NCBI GenBank assembly: GCA_947379755.1
Contig: CANCOC010000004.1
Span: 1 to 64,000, forward strand
Direction: 5' to 3'
Source of the DNA: Alcaligenaceae bacterium
GTDB lineage: Bacteria > Pseudomonadota > Gammaproteobacteria > Burkholderiales > Burkholderiaceae_B
Length of the DNA stretch: 64,000 bases
A model generated the notes under the pieces. The model did not search any database. It was not told the DNA's origin and saw only the letters and a program-made list of their open reading frames with translations. The translations under genes and the position numbers were made by a program. Of this stretch, positions 38,156 to 47,687 are shown in pieces; positions within the stretch are counted from its first letter, which is position 1, and every line of letters begins with the position of its first letter.

Positions 38156-40066
38156 ATGTTTGTTTTGTATGAAGAAGACGGCGCGTTTAAAGCGGGCCAC
38201 ATCATGTCTGAAACCGAGGCTGCACTGCAGGTCGAGTCAGGCTCGGGCAAGCGCAGCAAAATCAAACGCACGCACTGCATTTTTACCTTTGCAAGCCCTG
38301 CGCCTGAGGCCTTGCTTGCACAGGCGGAACAAAGTGCTCAGGAAATAGATGTCCCCTTTTTGTGGGAATGCGCGCCCAAAGAGGAGTTTGATGTCGAAAC
38401 CCTGGGTGCAGACTATTTTGGCCATGCTCCTGATGCGCTCGAAAAAGCCACTCTGCTCCTGAGACTGCATGCCTCACCCATCTACTTTCACCGGCGAGGC
38501 CGTGGTCGATATCGTGCGGCTCCGCCTGAAATACTCACCGCAGCACTCGGCGCGCTGGAAAAGAAACAAAAACAAGCCGAAGAAATCCAGGGCTGGGCCA
38601 GCGAGATGATTGCAGGGCGCCTGCCGGGCGGAATTGCTGAACTCGCGATGACGCTCATTATTCGTCCAGACAAGAACTCGCAGGCATGGAAGGCGCTCGA
38701 TGCCGCCTGCACGCAGGCGCAAAAAACACCCGAGCGTCTGCTGCTTGATCTGGGTGCGTGGCCGCATGCCCTTGCTCTGCATAAAGGCAAATTTCTTGCG
38801 ACCCACTTCCCGCGCGGCGTGGGATTCCCTGAGCTGGACTTGCCCACAGCGGGAGCAGAGCTCCCACTGGCCGAAGTCCAAGCCTATTCAGTGGACGATA
38901 TCTCGACGACCGAAATCGACGATGCACTGTCGGTCACGATGCTGCCTGATGGCAATATTTGCGTGGGCATCCACATCGCGGCACCCGGCCTTGCCGTCAC
39001 ACGAGACAGCGAGCTTGACCGTCTCGCGCGCGCAAGGATGTCAACGGTATACACACCGGGCGAAAAAATCCCCATGCAACCGGAGAACGTCATTAACGCG
39101 TTTTCCCTGGAAGCCGGTCGTGCCGTGCCCGCCCTGTCACTTTATGTGACCGCGAACCCTGTGACGGGTGACATCCTGTCCCACACCAGCAAGCTCGAGC
39201 GACTGGCCGTGCGTGAAAACCTGCGTCACAATTTGCTGGATGCCGAGATCACCGAGGCCACACTGGCAGATTCTGACCATATCCTGCCGTATAACGACTG
39301 GATTCGACCGCTCTGGGCATTCGCCATGCAACTGGCCAAACAGCGTGAAGACGTCCGGGGCAAACCTGAAAATAACAATCGGGTGGAATACAGTTTTTAT
39401 CTGGACGGGACCGCTGACAGTCCGGATACTCCGGTAAGCATCCTGCCACGCATGCGCAATGCGCCGCTTGATCGCCTGATTGCCGAATACATGATCCTGG
39501 CCAACAGCACCTGGGGTGGAGTGCTCGCGGCGCATGGCGTACCGGGCATCTACCGTTCACAACAAACCGGTCGCGTCAGAATGAGTACGCATGCCTTGCC
39601 TCACGAGGCGATCGGGGTCTCGCAATACGCCTGGTGCACCTCGCCCTTGCGGCGTTATGTTGACCTCGTGAATCAATGGCAATTGATCGCCACCATCCAG
39701 CATGGCATCTCTGCCCCACTCGTGGCTCCGTTCAAGCCTCGCGATGCAGACTTGTTTGCGATCATTGGCGGCTTTGAAGCCCAGTACACCGCATGGAACG
39801 ACTTCCAGAACAGCATGGAACGCTACTGGTGCCTGAGGTGGTTGCAACAACAGAATATCTCGACATGCCTGGCAACCGTCCTGAAAGAAGACTTGGTTCG
39901 GCTGAGCAATGCCCCACTTGTCACGCGATTGTCCGGCATGCCGGAACTTGGCCGTGGCCAGCAGATCGAACTCAGGATCCAGGGGTTCGACGAGCTTGGG
40001 CTCGAACTGGATTGCGGATATCTGTCAGCCATTGAACCTCTCCCGGAACACACAGAGAACGCCTAA
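38156..40066 (+). CDS. RNase II-like exoribonuclease (RNB domain)
   Basis: A 636-residue protein of the RNase II/R superfamily, which degrades RNA processively 3' to 5'. The RNB domain occupies about 240-545. Its metal-binding acidic cluster is DDISTTEIDDALSV, and CTSPLRRYVDLVNQWQL is the conserved late motif. The N-terminal ~230 residues do not look like standard cold-shock domains and may be a divergent RNA-binding part. It is shorter than RNase R and lacks a clear basic tail. It sits 35 nt after mpl and 33 nt before the tonB-like gene. Confidence 0.9.
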   Translation: MFVLYEEDGAFKAGHIMSETEAALQVESGSGKRSKIKRTHCIFTFASPAPEALLAQAEQSAQEIDVPFLWECAPKEEFDVETLGADYFGHAPDALEKATLLLRLHASPIYFHRRGRGRYRAAPPEILTAALGALEKKQKQAEEIQGWASEMIAGRLPGGIAELAMTLIIRPDKNSQAWKALDAACTQAQKTPERLLLDLGAWPHALALHKGKFLATHFPRGVGFPELDLPTAGAELPLAEVQAYSVDDISTTEIDDALSVTMLPDGNICVGIHIAAPGLAVTRDSELDRLARARMSTVYTPGEKIPMQPENVINAFSLEAGRAVPALSLYVTANPVTGDILSHTSKLERLAVRENLRHNLLDAEITEATLADSDHILPYNDWIRPLWAFAMQLAKQREDVRGKPENNNRVEYSFYLDGTADSPDTPVSILPRMRNAPLDRLIAEYMILANSTWGGVLAAHGVPGIYRSQQTGRVRMSTHALPHEAIGVSQYAWCTSPLRRYVDLVNQWQLIATIQHGISAPLVAPFKPRDADLFAIIGGFEAQYTAWNDFQNSMERYWCLRWLQQQNISTCLATVLKEDLVRLSNAPLVTRLSGMPELGRGQQIELRIQGFDELGLELDCGYLSAIEPLPEHTENA

Positions 40067-40099
40067 AATCAAACACTTGTCATCGATCAGCAGCCGAAC

Positions 40100-40993
40100 G
40101 TGACTTCGCACATCCAACCTCCTCTGGCTCCACTGCCCAAGCAGTGGCGAGCATCCGAGCAGCGCTTTTTGCGCTGGGCGATTGCGCTGTCGATCCTGAC
40201 ACATGTTGTGCTCATCGCCTGGCAACGCCCTCCCGCCCAGCAAGCCCTGGATGCAACGCAGACGATGGAAGTCGTGATGGTCAATGCCAGCACTGACTTG
40301 CCACCTGCCCATGCCCGTTTGCTTGCACAGAACAATCTGGATGGTGGGGGTGACGCCGCAGCCGTCAATGCATCGCACGACATGCCCTATTCGGGCGACA
40401 CAGGCGTTCAGGTCGAGGTGCAGGCCCTGACAAAAAAAAGGCTCCAGCTTGAGTCCGAACAGCAGCGTCTGCTGACGCGCATCCAGTCGCCCGAACTGGT
40501 GGCTCAACCACAAACCTCGCCTTACTTCATGAAGGAAAGCGAGGCACCGGGCACTGACGATGCCCAGCGCGACAGTATTCTGCAGAATGCAAAGATCGCA
40601 ATCCTTGCGCAGCAGGTCCAGGATTACAACCAGCGCCCACGCAAACACTTTGACGCACCCGCCACACAAGCCGTACGTTACGCCGCCTACATTGACCAGT
40701 GGCGCCAGCGGATCGAACAGATCGGCGCACTGCATTATCCGCGCAGCACAGGCAAGACCGTCTACGGCACGGTCCAGGCGACACTCACGATCCGTCAGGA
40801 CGGGACATTGTCAGACATCACGATCGACCAGCCGTCGGACCAGGCACTGCTGAACCAGGCGGTTCGCCGGATCGCGCAACTTTCCGCACCTTTTGGCCCC
40901 TTTCCTCCGGACATGGCCAGGCAAATCGACCAGCTCGTCATCACCAGGACCTGGCATTTTGTCAACGGCGTTCTTCAAACTCGCGAACCATGA
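40100..40993 (+). CDS. TonB-family energy transducer
   Basis: A 297-residue protein with a short cytoplasmic N-terminus and one membrane anchor (FLRWAIALSILTHVVLIAW). A long periplasmic linker leads to a C-terminal TonB domain, with YGTVQATLTIRQDGTLSDI and an AVRRIAQLSAPFGPFP helix. The linker is less Pro-Lys-rich than in classic TonB, and no ExbB/ExbD is adjacent, so it may serve a different envelope role. Start is GTG at 40100. Its TGA stop overlaps the aroE ATG (ATGA). Confidence 0.87.
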   Translation: MTSHIQPPLAPLPKQWRASEQRFLRWAIALSILTHVVLIAWQRPPAQQALDATQTMEVVMVNASTDLPPAHARLLAQNNLDGGGDAAAVNASHDMPYSGDTGVQVEVQALTKKRLQLESEQQRLLTRIQSPELVAQPQTSPYFMKESEAPGTDDAQRDSILQNAKIAILAQQVQDYNQRPRKHFDAPATQAVRYAAYIDQWRQRIEQIGALHYPRSTGKTVYGTVQATLTIRQDGTLSDITIDQPSDQALLNQAVRRIAQLSAPFGPFPPDMARQIDQLVITRTWHFVNGVLQTREP

Positions 40994-41874
40994 ACGACAC
41001 ACAATCAGGCAAGACTCAACAGGCACAGATCCCCAGGTTCGCCGTCATCGGCCATCCGGTCAAGCACAGCCGCTCCCCAGCCATTCATCAGCTATTTGGC
41101 CAACAGACAGGAATCGCCCTGCAATATTCACGGATTGAGGCACCAACAGATGCGTTTGCGTCGACCCTCAATGATTTCTTTTCCCAGGGTGGTCGTGGGC
41201 TCAACGTCACGGTGCCGTTCAAACAACAGGCCTGGCAACTCGCCAGCGCACACCTCAGTGCACGCGCACGCACGGCTCAGGCTGTCAATACCCTGTGGAT
41301 GCATGAGGGTGCGCTGCATGGCTGCAACACCGATGGCGTCGGACTCGTACGCGACCTGCAGCGCCTGGGTGTGCAATGCAAAGATGCACGTATCCTGATG
41401 ATTGGTGCCGGGGGGGCCGCACGCGGGGTCATGGGCCCGCTGCTTGAGACTGGCTGCGCTGAACTTCGCGTGGTCAATCGCACTCCTGAACGAGCCAGAG
41501 ATCTGATGGCTGGCTGGCAGCCCGTCGCCCGGGCATCCGGTGTGACACTCAGTGCAGGTGGTTTGCAGCAGGCAAGCCATCAGCCAGGATGGGACCTTGT
41601 TATCAACGCCAGTGCGAGCAGCCTGGGAGAGGCACCGCCTGATATACCTTCAGGCATATATGCACCCGGCGCCTGGGCATATGACATGATGTATAGCGCC
41701 CGTCCAACTCCTTATATGCAGCAGGCCATCCGCGAGGGTGTCTGTCACACTGCAGATGGTCTGGGCATGCTTGTCGCGCAGGCAGCAGAGAGTTTTCTGA
41801 TATGGCATGGTGTGACACCAGCCATTGAGCCGGTGATTGCTGCGATCCGTGCCGAGCTTGATGCCTCGATATAG
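40990..41874 (+). CDS. aroE: Shikimate dehydrogenase (NADP+)
   Basis: Reduces 3-dehydroshikimate to shikimate. The 294-residue protein carries FAVIGHPVKHSRSPAIHQLF, the catalytic Lys in NVTVPFKQQAW, and the dinucleotide loop MIGAGGAARGV. The ATG at 40990 overlaps the tonB-like stop by four bases. Relatives often carry mtgA directly after aroE; here lptG follows after 73 nt. Confidence 0.97.
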   Translation: MNDTQSGKTQQAQIPRFAVIGHPVKHSRSPAIHQLFGQQTGIALQYSRIEAPTDAFASTLNDFFSQGGRGLNVTVPFKQQAWQLASAHLSARARTAQAVNTLWMHEGALHGCNTDGVGLVRDLQRLGVQCKDARILMIGAGGAARGVMGPLLETGCAELRVVNRTPERARDLMAGWQPVARASGVTLSAGGLQQASHQPGWDLVINASASSLGEAPPDIPSGIYAPGAWAYDMMYSARPTPYMQQAIREGVCHTADGLGMLVAQAAESFLIWHGVTPAIEPVIAAIRAELDASI

Positions 41875-41947
41875 AACAACGCTTAATGCAGATAAAAAAC
41901 AAACCTGATCCCGATCGTTTCATCGACCAGGCATTACACTGGAACTT

Positions 41948-43126
41948 ATGCGTACCGCTCGCCGTTATCTCGCTCGTGAAATATACCGTTCCTCCTTTGT
42001 CGTGGTGGTGGCACTGCTTGGCCTGTTCACATTCTTCACGCTGGTCGACGAGCTCGACACCGTGGGTGAAAAATTCCCTCTGAGTGCGCTGTTCTATCTG
42101 CAGATGCTCGCGATGCCGACGCGTCTGTATGACTTGCTGCCCATTGGCCTGCTGATTGGTGCGATTCTGGCGCTCGCCGGGCTCGCGCAACGCAACGAAC
42201 TCGTGATTCTACGCGTGTCAGGCGTAAGTGGCATGGGCTTGCTCAAGATGCTCTGGACCATCTCGATCCCGATCATCTGCGGTGCACTCCTTCTGTCAGA
42301 GGTCCTGACACCCATTGCTGAAGTCAAAAGCGGCGAAGCCAATCTGCTGCTGCGCGGCCGGGTCGAGGGCGGCATGCTCGCGACAGGTTACTGGTTCAAA
42401 GAGCCGACCACCAACGGCGGCACACGCGTCATCAACATTGGAAAGTTACTGGCTTCTGGCAACGTTGCAAATCTGCGCATGTATGAGTTTTCAGACGCGA
42501 CGAACTTCTCTGCCATGTCACAGGCGGATACTGGGCGTTTTGTCGACGGCAAGCTCGTCATGCAGAATGTGACCGAAAACAGAATCACGGCGTCTGCAAA
42601 AAATGCGCTGGCAGACGCAAAAGTCACTAACAGCCCGCTCATGGTGGTCGAAAAGCTCAAGGAGCGCACGGTCGACACAACGCTCACACCCGAGCGTCTG
42701 GTCGCCCGGATTCTCATGCCAGAGCGCATGTCCCTGCTGGCCTTGCGTGACTACATTGATTATCTTAATAAAAACCAGCTGCAGGCAGACCGGCAGGTTG
42801 TCGCTGTCTGGCGCAAGATCGCCTATCCGTTCACGCTGATTGTGATGCTGACAATCGCCGCTCCCATCAGCTTTATGCAGACACGACGCGGTGGCGTCGG
42901 GGCAAAGGTTTTTATCGGCATTCTGCTTGGCACCGGCTTTTTCATGATTAACCAGCTCGCGCTGAACGTGGGGCTGCTCTACAAATGGCCGCCCGTAATT
43001 ACGGCGCTATTCCCAAATATTTGCGCGATGCTCATTGCGCTGGGATGTACCTGGCTCATGGAAAACCGTAATGCACTCGCATCGCGCAATACAGGTACAT
43101 GGCCCTGGAGCAAATCGCCGATATGA
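41948..43126 (+). CDS. lptG: LPS export ABC transporter permease LptG
   Basis: One of the two membrane subunits of the LptB2FG complex that extracts lipopolysaccharide and feeds the periplasmic bridge. In the 392-residue protein, paired N-terminal helices are followed by a periplasmic beta-jellyroll (about 130-270) and C-terminal helices. [14 protein letters not shown] and the GYWFK motif fit LptG rather than LptF. Its usual partner lptF is not adjacent and is absent from the window. The stop overlaps the apaH start (ATGA). Confidence 0.9.
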   Translation: MRTARRYLAREIYRSSFVVVVALLGLFTFFTLVDELDTVGEKFPLSALFYLQMLAMPTRLYDLLPIGLLIGAILALAGLAQRNELVILRVSGVSGMGLLKMLWTISIPIICGALLLSEVLTPIAEVKSGEANLLLRGRVEGGMLATGYWFKEPTTNGGTRVINIGKLLASGNVANLRMYEFSDATNFSAMSQADTGRFVDGKLVMQNVTENRITASAKNALADAKVTNSPLMVVEKLKERTVDTTLTPERLVARILMPERMSLLALRDYIDYLNKNQLQADRQVVAVWRKIAYPFTLIVMLTIAAPISFMQTRRGGVGAKVFIGILLGTGFFMINQLALNVGLLYKWPPVITALFPNICAMLIALGCTWLMENRNALASRNTGTWPWSKSPI

Positions 43127-43965
43127 TCGTATTACCCAACGTGTGGATGATTGGAGACATACAAGGATGCTGCGGATCACTCGATGATTTACTGCAACAG
43201 CCCGAGATTGCTCTGGACACCAAAGCGCGCTTCTGGTTTGCTGGCGACCTGGTCAACCGCGGTCCCAACTCATTGTCGACACTCAGACGCCTGATGGCAA
43301 TGCAGGATCGCAGCGTAGCCATTCTTGGCAATCACGACCTGCACCTGCTGGCCGTCGCGGCGGGCGTGAGACGTCTGGGCAAAAACGATACCTTACTCGA
43401 AGTGCTCGATGCACCAGATGCACAGGAGATCATCGACTGGTTACGCTGGCGACCATTGGCGCATTATGAGATGAATCACTTACTGGTGCATGCAGGTGTC
43501 ATGGCCAAATGGGATGTGACAAAAACGCTTGCGCTTGCCAACGAAGTCGAAACCGCCCTGCGCGGAAATAACTGGCAAAAAATGTTGCAAAAAATGTATG
43601 GCAACGAACCCGATCACTGGAAGGAAGGTCATACCGGCGGCAAGCGCTATCGCGTCATTATCAATGCCCTGACACGCATGCGCATGTGCACGCTAAAAGG
43701 CCACATGGCGATGCCGGTCAAGGGGCAGCCGGATATCCGGGAAGAAGCACTGGTGCCATGGTTTGACGTACCGGATCGCGCCACGCGTGATGTCACAATC
43801 GTCTTCGGACACTGGTCGACACTTGGACTGGTGATGCGTTCAGATGTCATCTGCCTGGACACGGGCTGCGTCTGGGGCGGACATTTAACAGCCGTGCGCC
43901 TGCAGGATCGCAGGGTCGTGCAAGTCCCGTGCAAACAGAGCCAGAATCCGTTCGCTCCAGACTAA
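43123..43965 (+). CDS. apaH: Symmetrical bis(5'-nucleosyl)-tetraphosphatase
   Basis: Calcineurin-type phosphoesterase that splits Ap4A into two ADP, controlling alarmone and Np4-RNA cap levels. The 280-residue protein shows the metal-binding series GDIQGC, GDLVNRG, GNHD and later FGHWS. The ATG at 43123 shares ATGA with the lptG stop; an ATG 24 nt upstream is a less likely alternative. It is convergent with the next hydrolase gene, 4 nt apart. Confidence 0.95.
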   Translation: MIVLPNVWMIGDIQGCCGSLDDLLQQPEIALDTKARFWFAGDLVNRGPNSLSTLRRLMAMQDRSVAILGNHDLHLLAVAAGVRRLGKNDTLLEVLDAPDAQEIIDWLRWRPLAHYEMNHLLVHAGVMAKWDVTKTLALANEVETALRGNNWQKMLQKMYGNEPDHWKEGHTGGKRYRVIINALTRMRMCTLKGHMAMPVKGQPDIREEALVPWFDVPDRATRDVTIVFGHWSTLGLVMRSDVICLDTGCVWGGHLTAVRLQDRRVVQVPCKQSQNPFAPD

Positions 43966-43969
43966 ACGC

Positions 43970-44818
43970 CTACACTTCGCCGAACCACTCCAGTAACAGC
44001 GCATTGACTGCTGAGGCTGCCTCATATTGCACCCAGTGTCCTGCGGCAGGAATGATGCGAAAACTGCGATGAGAATGCGCATTGACCAGCGCAGGGACCA
44101 GAGCTTGCGGGGTCGCAGTCACCTCCTGCTCACCCCAGATAAAAAGCGTATCACCCTCATACTGATCGAGCGCCTGAGCCAGGCCGCCTTTCATGGAGTG
44201 CCCACGACTGCGGTAGCGTGTCTGTATGCAGGACTGGGTATGAATGCCGATCGCCAGAGGATCAATTTGCATGTCTGCATCAAGCATATGCACCCAGAGG
44301 TTATGCCGCATCGCCTCAAGCAATTCAGCTTGCGTGGTGGCAAGCTTCCAGTTCACCAGCTTGCCGCGTGGGCGGCGGGGACCACCATGTCCTGCAGGGC
44401 CGAGCAGGGCCAGACGTTTAACCGAAGCACGTCTGGCGGCAATATGGGCACTCACCAGTCCGCCAAAAGAAAAACCAGCCAGATTGATCGCAGTGCTTGC
44501 ACCGAACAGTTGATCCAGACTGTGCAACGTAATCTCAACCAGACTGTCGAAATCATCAAACTGGGGTGTACTAGAGTCACCATAACCTGGCAGATCAGGT
44601 ACCCAGACGGAAAACCGCTCTGCTAAAGCCTCAATATTGCGGGCCCAATGCATCCAGCTGCCATGCCCGCCATGGATTAATACCAGCGGCTCTCCCGTTC
44701 CAAACTGCCGCCAGCAGACCTCGCCTGGCTGGGTATACACCATGTGACGGCCCATGGGTGGCAGGTGCGCCTCTATCCATTGCTGGGTTTGGTGGTGCAT
44801 GAATTGCGGTATTTCCAT
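43970..44818 (-). CDS. Alpha/beta-fold hydrolase
   Basis: A 282-residue hydrolase with the oxyanion segment VLIHGGHGSWMHW and nucleophile Ser117 in GFSFGG. The GYGDSS loop and a C-terminal PAAGHWVQYE provide the usual Asp/His context. It resembles meta-cleavage product hydrolases and other ester or C-C hydrolases; the substrate is not evident. The ATG at 44818 was chosen because AGGAGG stands four bases upstream. It is divergent from a Bug/ligJ pair, which fits an aromatic-degradation role but does not prove it. Confidence 0.87.
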   Translation of the reverse strand: MEIPQFMHHQTQQWIEAHLPPMGRHMVYTQPGEVCWRQFGTGEPLVLIHGGHGSWMHWARNIEALAERFSVWVPDLPGYGDSSTPQFDDFDSLVEITLHSLDQLFGASTAINLAGFSFGGLVSAHIAARRASVKRLALLGPAGHGGPRRPRGKLVNWKLATTQAELLEAMRHNLWVHMLDADMQIDPLAIGIHTQSCIQTRYRSRGHSMKGGLAQALDQYEGDTLFIWGEQEVTATPQALVPALVNAHSHRSFRIIPAAGHWVQYEAASAVNALLLEWFGEV

Positions 44819-44885
44819 TCGTCCTCCTGATCGTGGCACAATCGACACAAACAATAAACCCATCCGCATTTCCAGAGGAGACAAC

Positions 44886-45866
44886 ATGGATCGCAGACAG
44901 CTTTTGACCACGCTCGCCGCAGCGTTGGCCGCAGGGATCACATCAACCAGCTTCGCCCAGCAATTAGCAGGTAAACAGTTCAGATTTGTCGTTGGCTATC
45001 CCGCAGGCGGCGTTGTGGACTTCGCTGCCCGTACGATTGCTGACGGACTGAGCCACGAAACCGGCGCAACGTTCATTATAGAAAACAAGCCTGGTGCAGC
45101 GAGCAATATTGCAACCGAGTTTGTAGCACGCCAGCCTGGCGACGCTGGCGTATTTGGCGTATTTGCAAACTCGACGCTTACGACCAACCCCTTTGTCCCA
45201 CAGCTGGCATCCAAATCCGTAGATCCTTTTAAAGATCTGAAGCCGGTCGCCGCTTTTGCCGATATGATCCTGGTGCTTGCCGTGACGGAGCAACTGGGCG
45301 TGAAATCCCTTGATGCGTTTCTCGCTAAAGCCAAAGCCTCCCCTACGCCCTTGCGTGTCGGACTGGCCGGGATTGGGAGCCCACACCACCTTGCTGCATT
45401 ACTGCTTGAGCGCTCCGCCCAGCTCAATCTGACGATGGTGCCCTACAAAGGCGGCGCCCCCATGATCGCAGACGCTGCAGGCGGTCACCTTGATGCCGTC
45501 TTCACTACAGTTCCCGTGGGCGGGCCAATGGTCGCAAGTGGAAAATTGCGCTGGATTGCAATTGCCCAGCCAAAAACCATTTCCAGCCTGCCTGGCGTGC
45601 CTTCGCTTGTGGAAGTCTTCAAAGGCTCTTCGGTGCCCTCCTGGATCGGAGTCTTTGCCCCTTCCAGCACCCCCGACGCTCTGGTTGCGATGATGCACGA
45701 CAGCATCAACAAAGTGGTCGCCAGTGCGACTGTTGCAGACAAACTGCGCAAAAATGGTCTCGAACCCTTGAACTGGACACTGCCTGAGACGAACACCTTC
45801 ATCAGCAACGAAGCCGTCTTCATGAAAAAATTCCTGTCTGAATTCAAACTGGATTTTTCTGCTTAA
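44886..45866 (+). CDS. Bug-family tripartite tricarboxylate transporter substrate-binding protein
   Basis: A 326-residue periplasmic binding protein (TctC family). The signal peptide MDRRQLLTTLAAALAAG ends around TSFAQ. FVVGYPAGGVVDFAARTIAD is the family's first carboxylate-binding loop, and MVPYKGGAPMIADAAGGHLD is the second signature. Start ATG at 44886 has GAGGAG just upstream. No TctA/TctB membrane genes are near. ligJ follows after 54 nt, suggesting that the ligand could be an aromatic acid or a tricarboxylate intermediate. Confidence 0.93.
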   Translation: MDRRQLLTTLAAALAAGITSTSFAQQLAGKQFRFVVGYPAGGVVDFAARTIADGLSHETGATFIIENKPGAASNIATEFVARQPGDAGVFGVFANSTLTTNPFVPQLASKSVDPFKDLKPVAAFADMILVLAVTEQLGVKSLDAFLAKAKASPTPLRVGLAGIGSPHHLAALLLERSAQLNLTMVPYKGGAPMIADAAGGHLDAVFTTVPVGGPMVASGKLRWIAIAQPKTISSLPGVPSLVEVFKGSSVPSWIGVFAPSSTPDALVAMMHDSINKVVASATVADKLRKNGLEPLNWTLPETNTFISNEAVFMKKFLSEFKLDFSA

Positions 45867-45877
45867 ATATTTTCACG

Positions 45878-45893
45878 CGTAAACATTTACGCC
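45878..45893. promoter_or_regulatory. Short palindrome between the Bug gene and ligJ
   Basis: GCGTAAA (45878-45884) and TTTACGC (45887-45893) are perfect inverted repeats separated by two bases. The 2-nt spacing rules out a normal RNA hairpin loop and favours a protein-binding site. Confidence 0.4.
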
Positions 45894-45920
45894 CGACTCA
45901 CCTTTTATCAGCACCGCATC

Positions 45921-46955
45921 ATGATCATTGACTGTCACGGCCACTTCACCACGACACCACCTCAGGTCGCGCAATTTCGCGCAGATCAGATTGCTGAGTT
46001 TCAGCGCACAGGCATCGCTCCCACGGGTGCACCGCCCGCGGTCAGTGATGACGAAATACGCTCAGGAATCGAAAATAAACAATTGCGCATCATGCGTGAG
46101 CGCGGGATTGATCTGACGATCTTCTCGCCGCGCGCGATGGGCATGGATCACCACATGGGCAACGAACAAACGAACGTCGTGTGGGCACGTTACTGCAACG
46201 ACCTGGTCAACCGTGCCTGCAAAATGTTTCCCGACGCCTTCGTTGGCGTATGCCAGTTGCCTCAGGCCGCAGGGGTTGCACCAGGTGCACGGGTATTCGA
46301 AGAGCTGGAGCGTTGCGTCAACGAGTTTGGCTTTATCGGTGCCAACCTGAATCCTGATCCGACCGGAGGGCGCTGGACCGACCCGCCTCTGTGGGATAAA
46401 AAATGGTGGTATCCGCTATACGAAAAAATGGTTGAGCTTGATGTGCCCGCCATGATTCACGTCAGCGGTTCATGCAATCCACATTTCAATGCGGTGGCCA
46501 CCCATTACATCAATGGTGACACCACAGCGTTTGTGCAATTCATGACCTCAGATATATTCAAGGATTTTCCGACACTCAAGTTCGTCATTCCACACGGGGG
46601 TGGTGCTGTCCCTTACCACTGGGGACGTTACCGTGGGATTGCCCAGGACATGGGCCTGCCACCACTCGAAGAAAAAGTTCTGAACAATGTGTTCTTTGAT
46701 ACCTGTGTCTACCACCAGCCCGGTATCGATCTGCTGTTAAAGGTACTTCCCACCAAAAATGTATTGTTCGCCTCAGAAACAGTTGGCGCAGTTCAAGGCA
46801 TTGACCCTCTGACGAACTTCTATTTTGACGATACCAAACGGTACATCGATGCCTCAAATTCGGCCGATGACGCGCAAAAGAAACAAATCTACGCAAACAA
46901 TGCTTTAGGTGTCTATCCGCGTTTGCGTGCGCATCCGAGATGCCAGAGCTGCTAG
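45921..46955 (+). CDS. ligJ: 4-oxalomesaconate hydratase (amidohydrolase fold)
   Basis: Hydrates 4-oxalomesaconate in the protocatechuate 4,5-cleavage (meta) pathway. The 344-residue protein begins MIIDCHGHFTT, with metal ligands His6 and His8. It shows INLNPDPSGG-like ANLNPDPTGGRW, FVIPHGGGAVPYHWGR and NVFFDTCVYHQPGIDLL, all close to what I remember of Sphingobium LigJ. The C-terminus (HPRCQSC) differs from relatives but the length is normal. The other pathway genes (ligAB, ligC, ligI, ligK) are not in the window. Confidence 0.87.
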   Translation: MIIDCHGHFTTTPPQVAQFRADQIAEFQRTGIAPTGAPPAVSDDEIRSGIENKQLRIMRERGIDLTIFSPRAMGMDHHMGNEQTNVVWARYCNDLVNRACKMFPDAFVGVCQLPQAAGVAPGARVFEELERCVNEFGFIGANLNPDPTGGRWTDPPLWDKKWWYPLYEKMVELDVPAMIHVSGSCNPHFNAVATHYINGDTTAFVQFMTSDIFKDFPTLKFVIPHGGGAVPYHWGRYRGIAQDMGLPPLEEKVLNNVFFDTCVYHQPGIDLLLKVLPTKNVLFASETVGAVQGIDPLTNFYFDDTKRYIDASNSADDAQKKQIYANNALGVYPRLRAHPRCQSC

Positions 46956-46956
46956 G

Positions 46957-47682
46957 TCAAAGTGTCAGATTAATCGCACTGTGCGCGAGACGACTCAGCT
47001 CGGCGCGCACAGGCGGTTCACTCTGACCGTCCCAGATCACCGGTAAAAATACCATTTCTACCGAAGTCCCTGTGCCACCAAGTACGCACCACATGTTGTG
47101 CAAAAGCGTCTGATCGCCAACGAAAGCGGCAAAGTCGCTACGTGCGCCATGGTGATAAAACCTGAGCGCAACGGGCTGAATCACAGCACCTGCTTTTCGC
47201 GCAGGCTCAAACAGATTGGCATAAAAAGGCAGGACCGAAAGCCCGGGTGACGTGGTGCCTTCGGGAAACAGGCCAACAGCCTGCCCGCTGGCAAACCTCT
47301 GCTGCATCGCCTCACCGACCTTGTGTACAGCATGACGCGAGGCGCGTTCGATAAAGATCGTATCCGCCCCTCTCGCCAGCCAGCCGATCAGCGGCCAGTG
47401 CCGAATTTCGCTTTTAGCGACAAAGGCTGTTGCACGCACGCGATTGAGCACAAAGATATCGAGCCACGAGACGTGGTTCACGACCCACAACACGGCGCCC
47501 CGCTCAACGGGTGCGCCACGCTGCGTGACACGCACGCCACAGAGCCAGAGCAGCACGACAGACCAGTATTTTTTAGACCACAACCTGGCTTGCAGACCAC
47601 AAAGGGCAAAAGTCAGCGCCATGAACAGCAGGCCTGCCAACACCCAGGTCAGCGCAGCCAGCGCACGTGCCAGGAACCGCAC
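46957..47682 (-). CDS. Lysophospholipid acyltransferase (1-acyl-glycerol-3-phosphate acyltransferase family)
   Basis: PlsC-type membrane acyltransferase, about 241 residues. One N-terminal hydrophobic region (LTWVLAGLLFMALTFALCG) is followed by the catalytic NHVSWLDIF (an H-x4-D motif) and the substrate-binding FPEGTTSPG. The start is uncertain: GTG at 47682 and TTG at 47691 are both possible, the TTG overlapping the pyrC' stop codon. The longer open frame inside pyrC' is not credible. It is the last gene of the rubredoxin-algH-pyr run and ends 1 nt from convergent ligJ. Confidence 0.85.
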   Translation of the reverse strand: MRFLARALAALTWVLAGLLFMALTFALCGLQARLWSKKYWSVVLLWLCGVRVTQRGAPVERGAVLWVVNHVSWLDIFVLNRVRATAFVAKSEIRHWPLIGWLARGADTIFIERASRHAVHKVGEAMQQRFASGQAVGLFPEGTTSPGLSVLPFYANLFEPARKAGAVIQPVALRFYHHGARSDFAAFVGDQTLLHNMWCVLGGTGTSVEMVFLPVIWDGQSEPPVRAELSRLAHSAINLTL

Positions 47683-47687
47683 GCCAT

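Noticed and set aside
44819-44885. Sigma-54 promoter suggested by TGGCAC
   Set aside because: No TTGC element follows at the required spacing.
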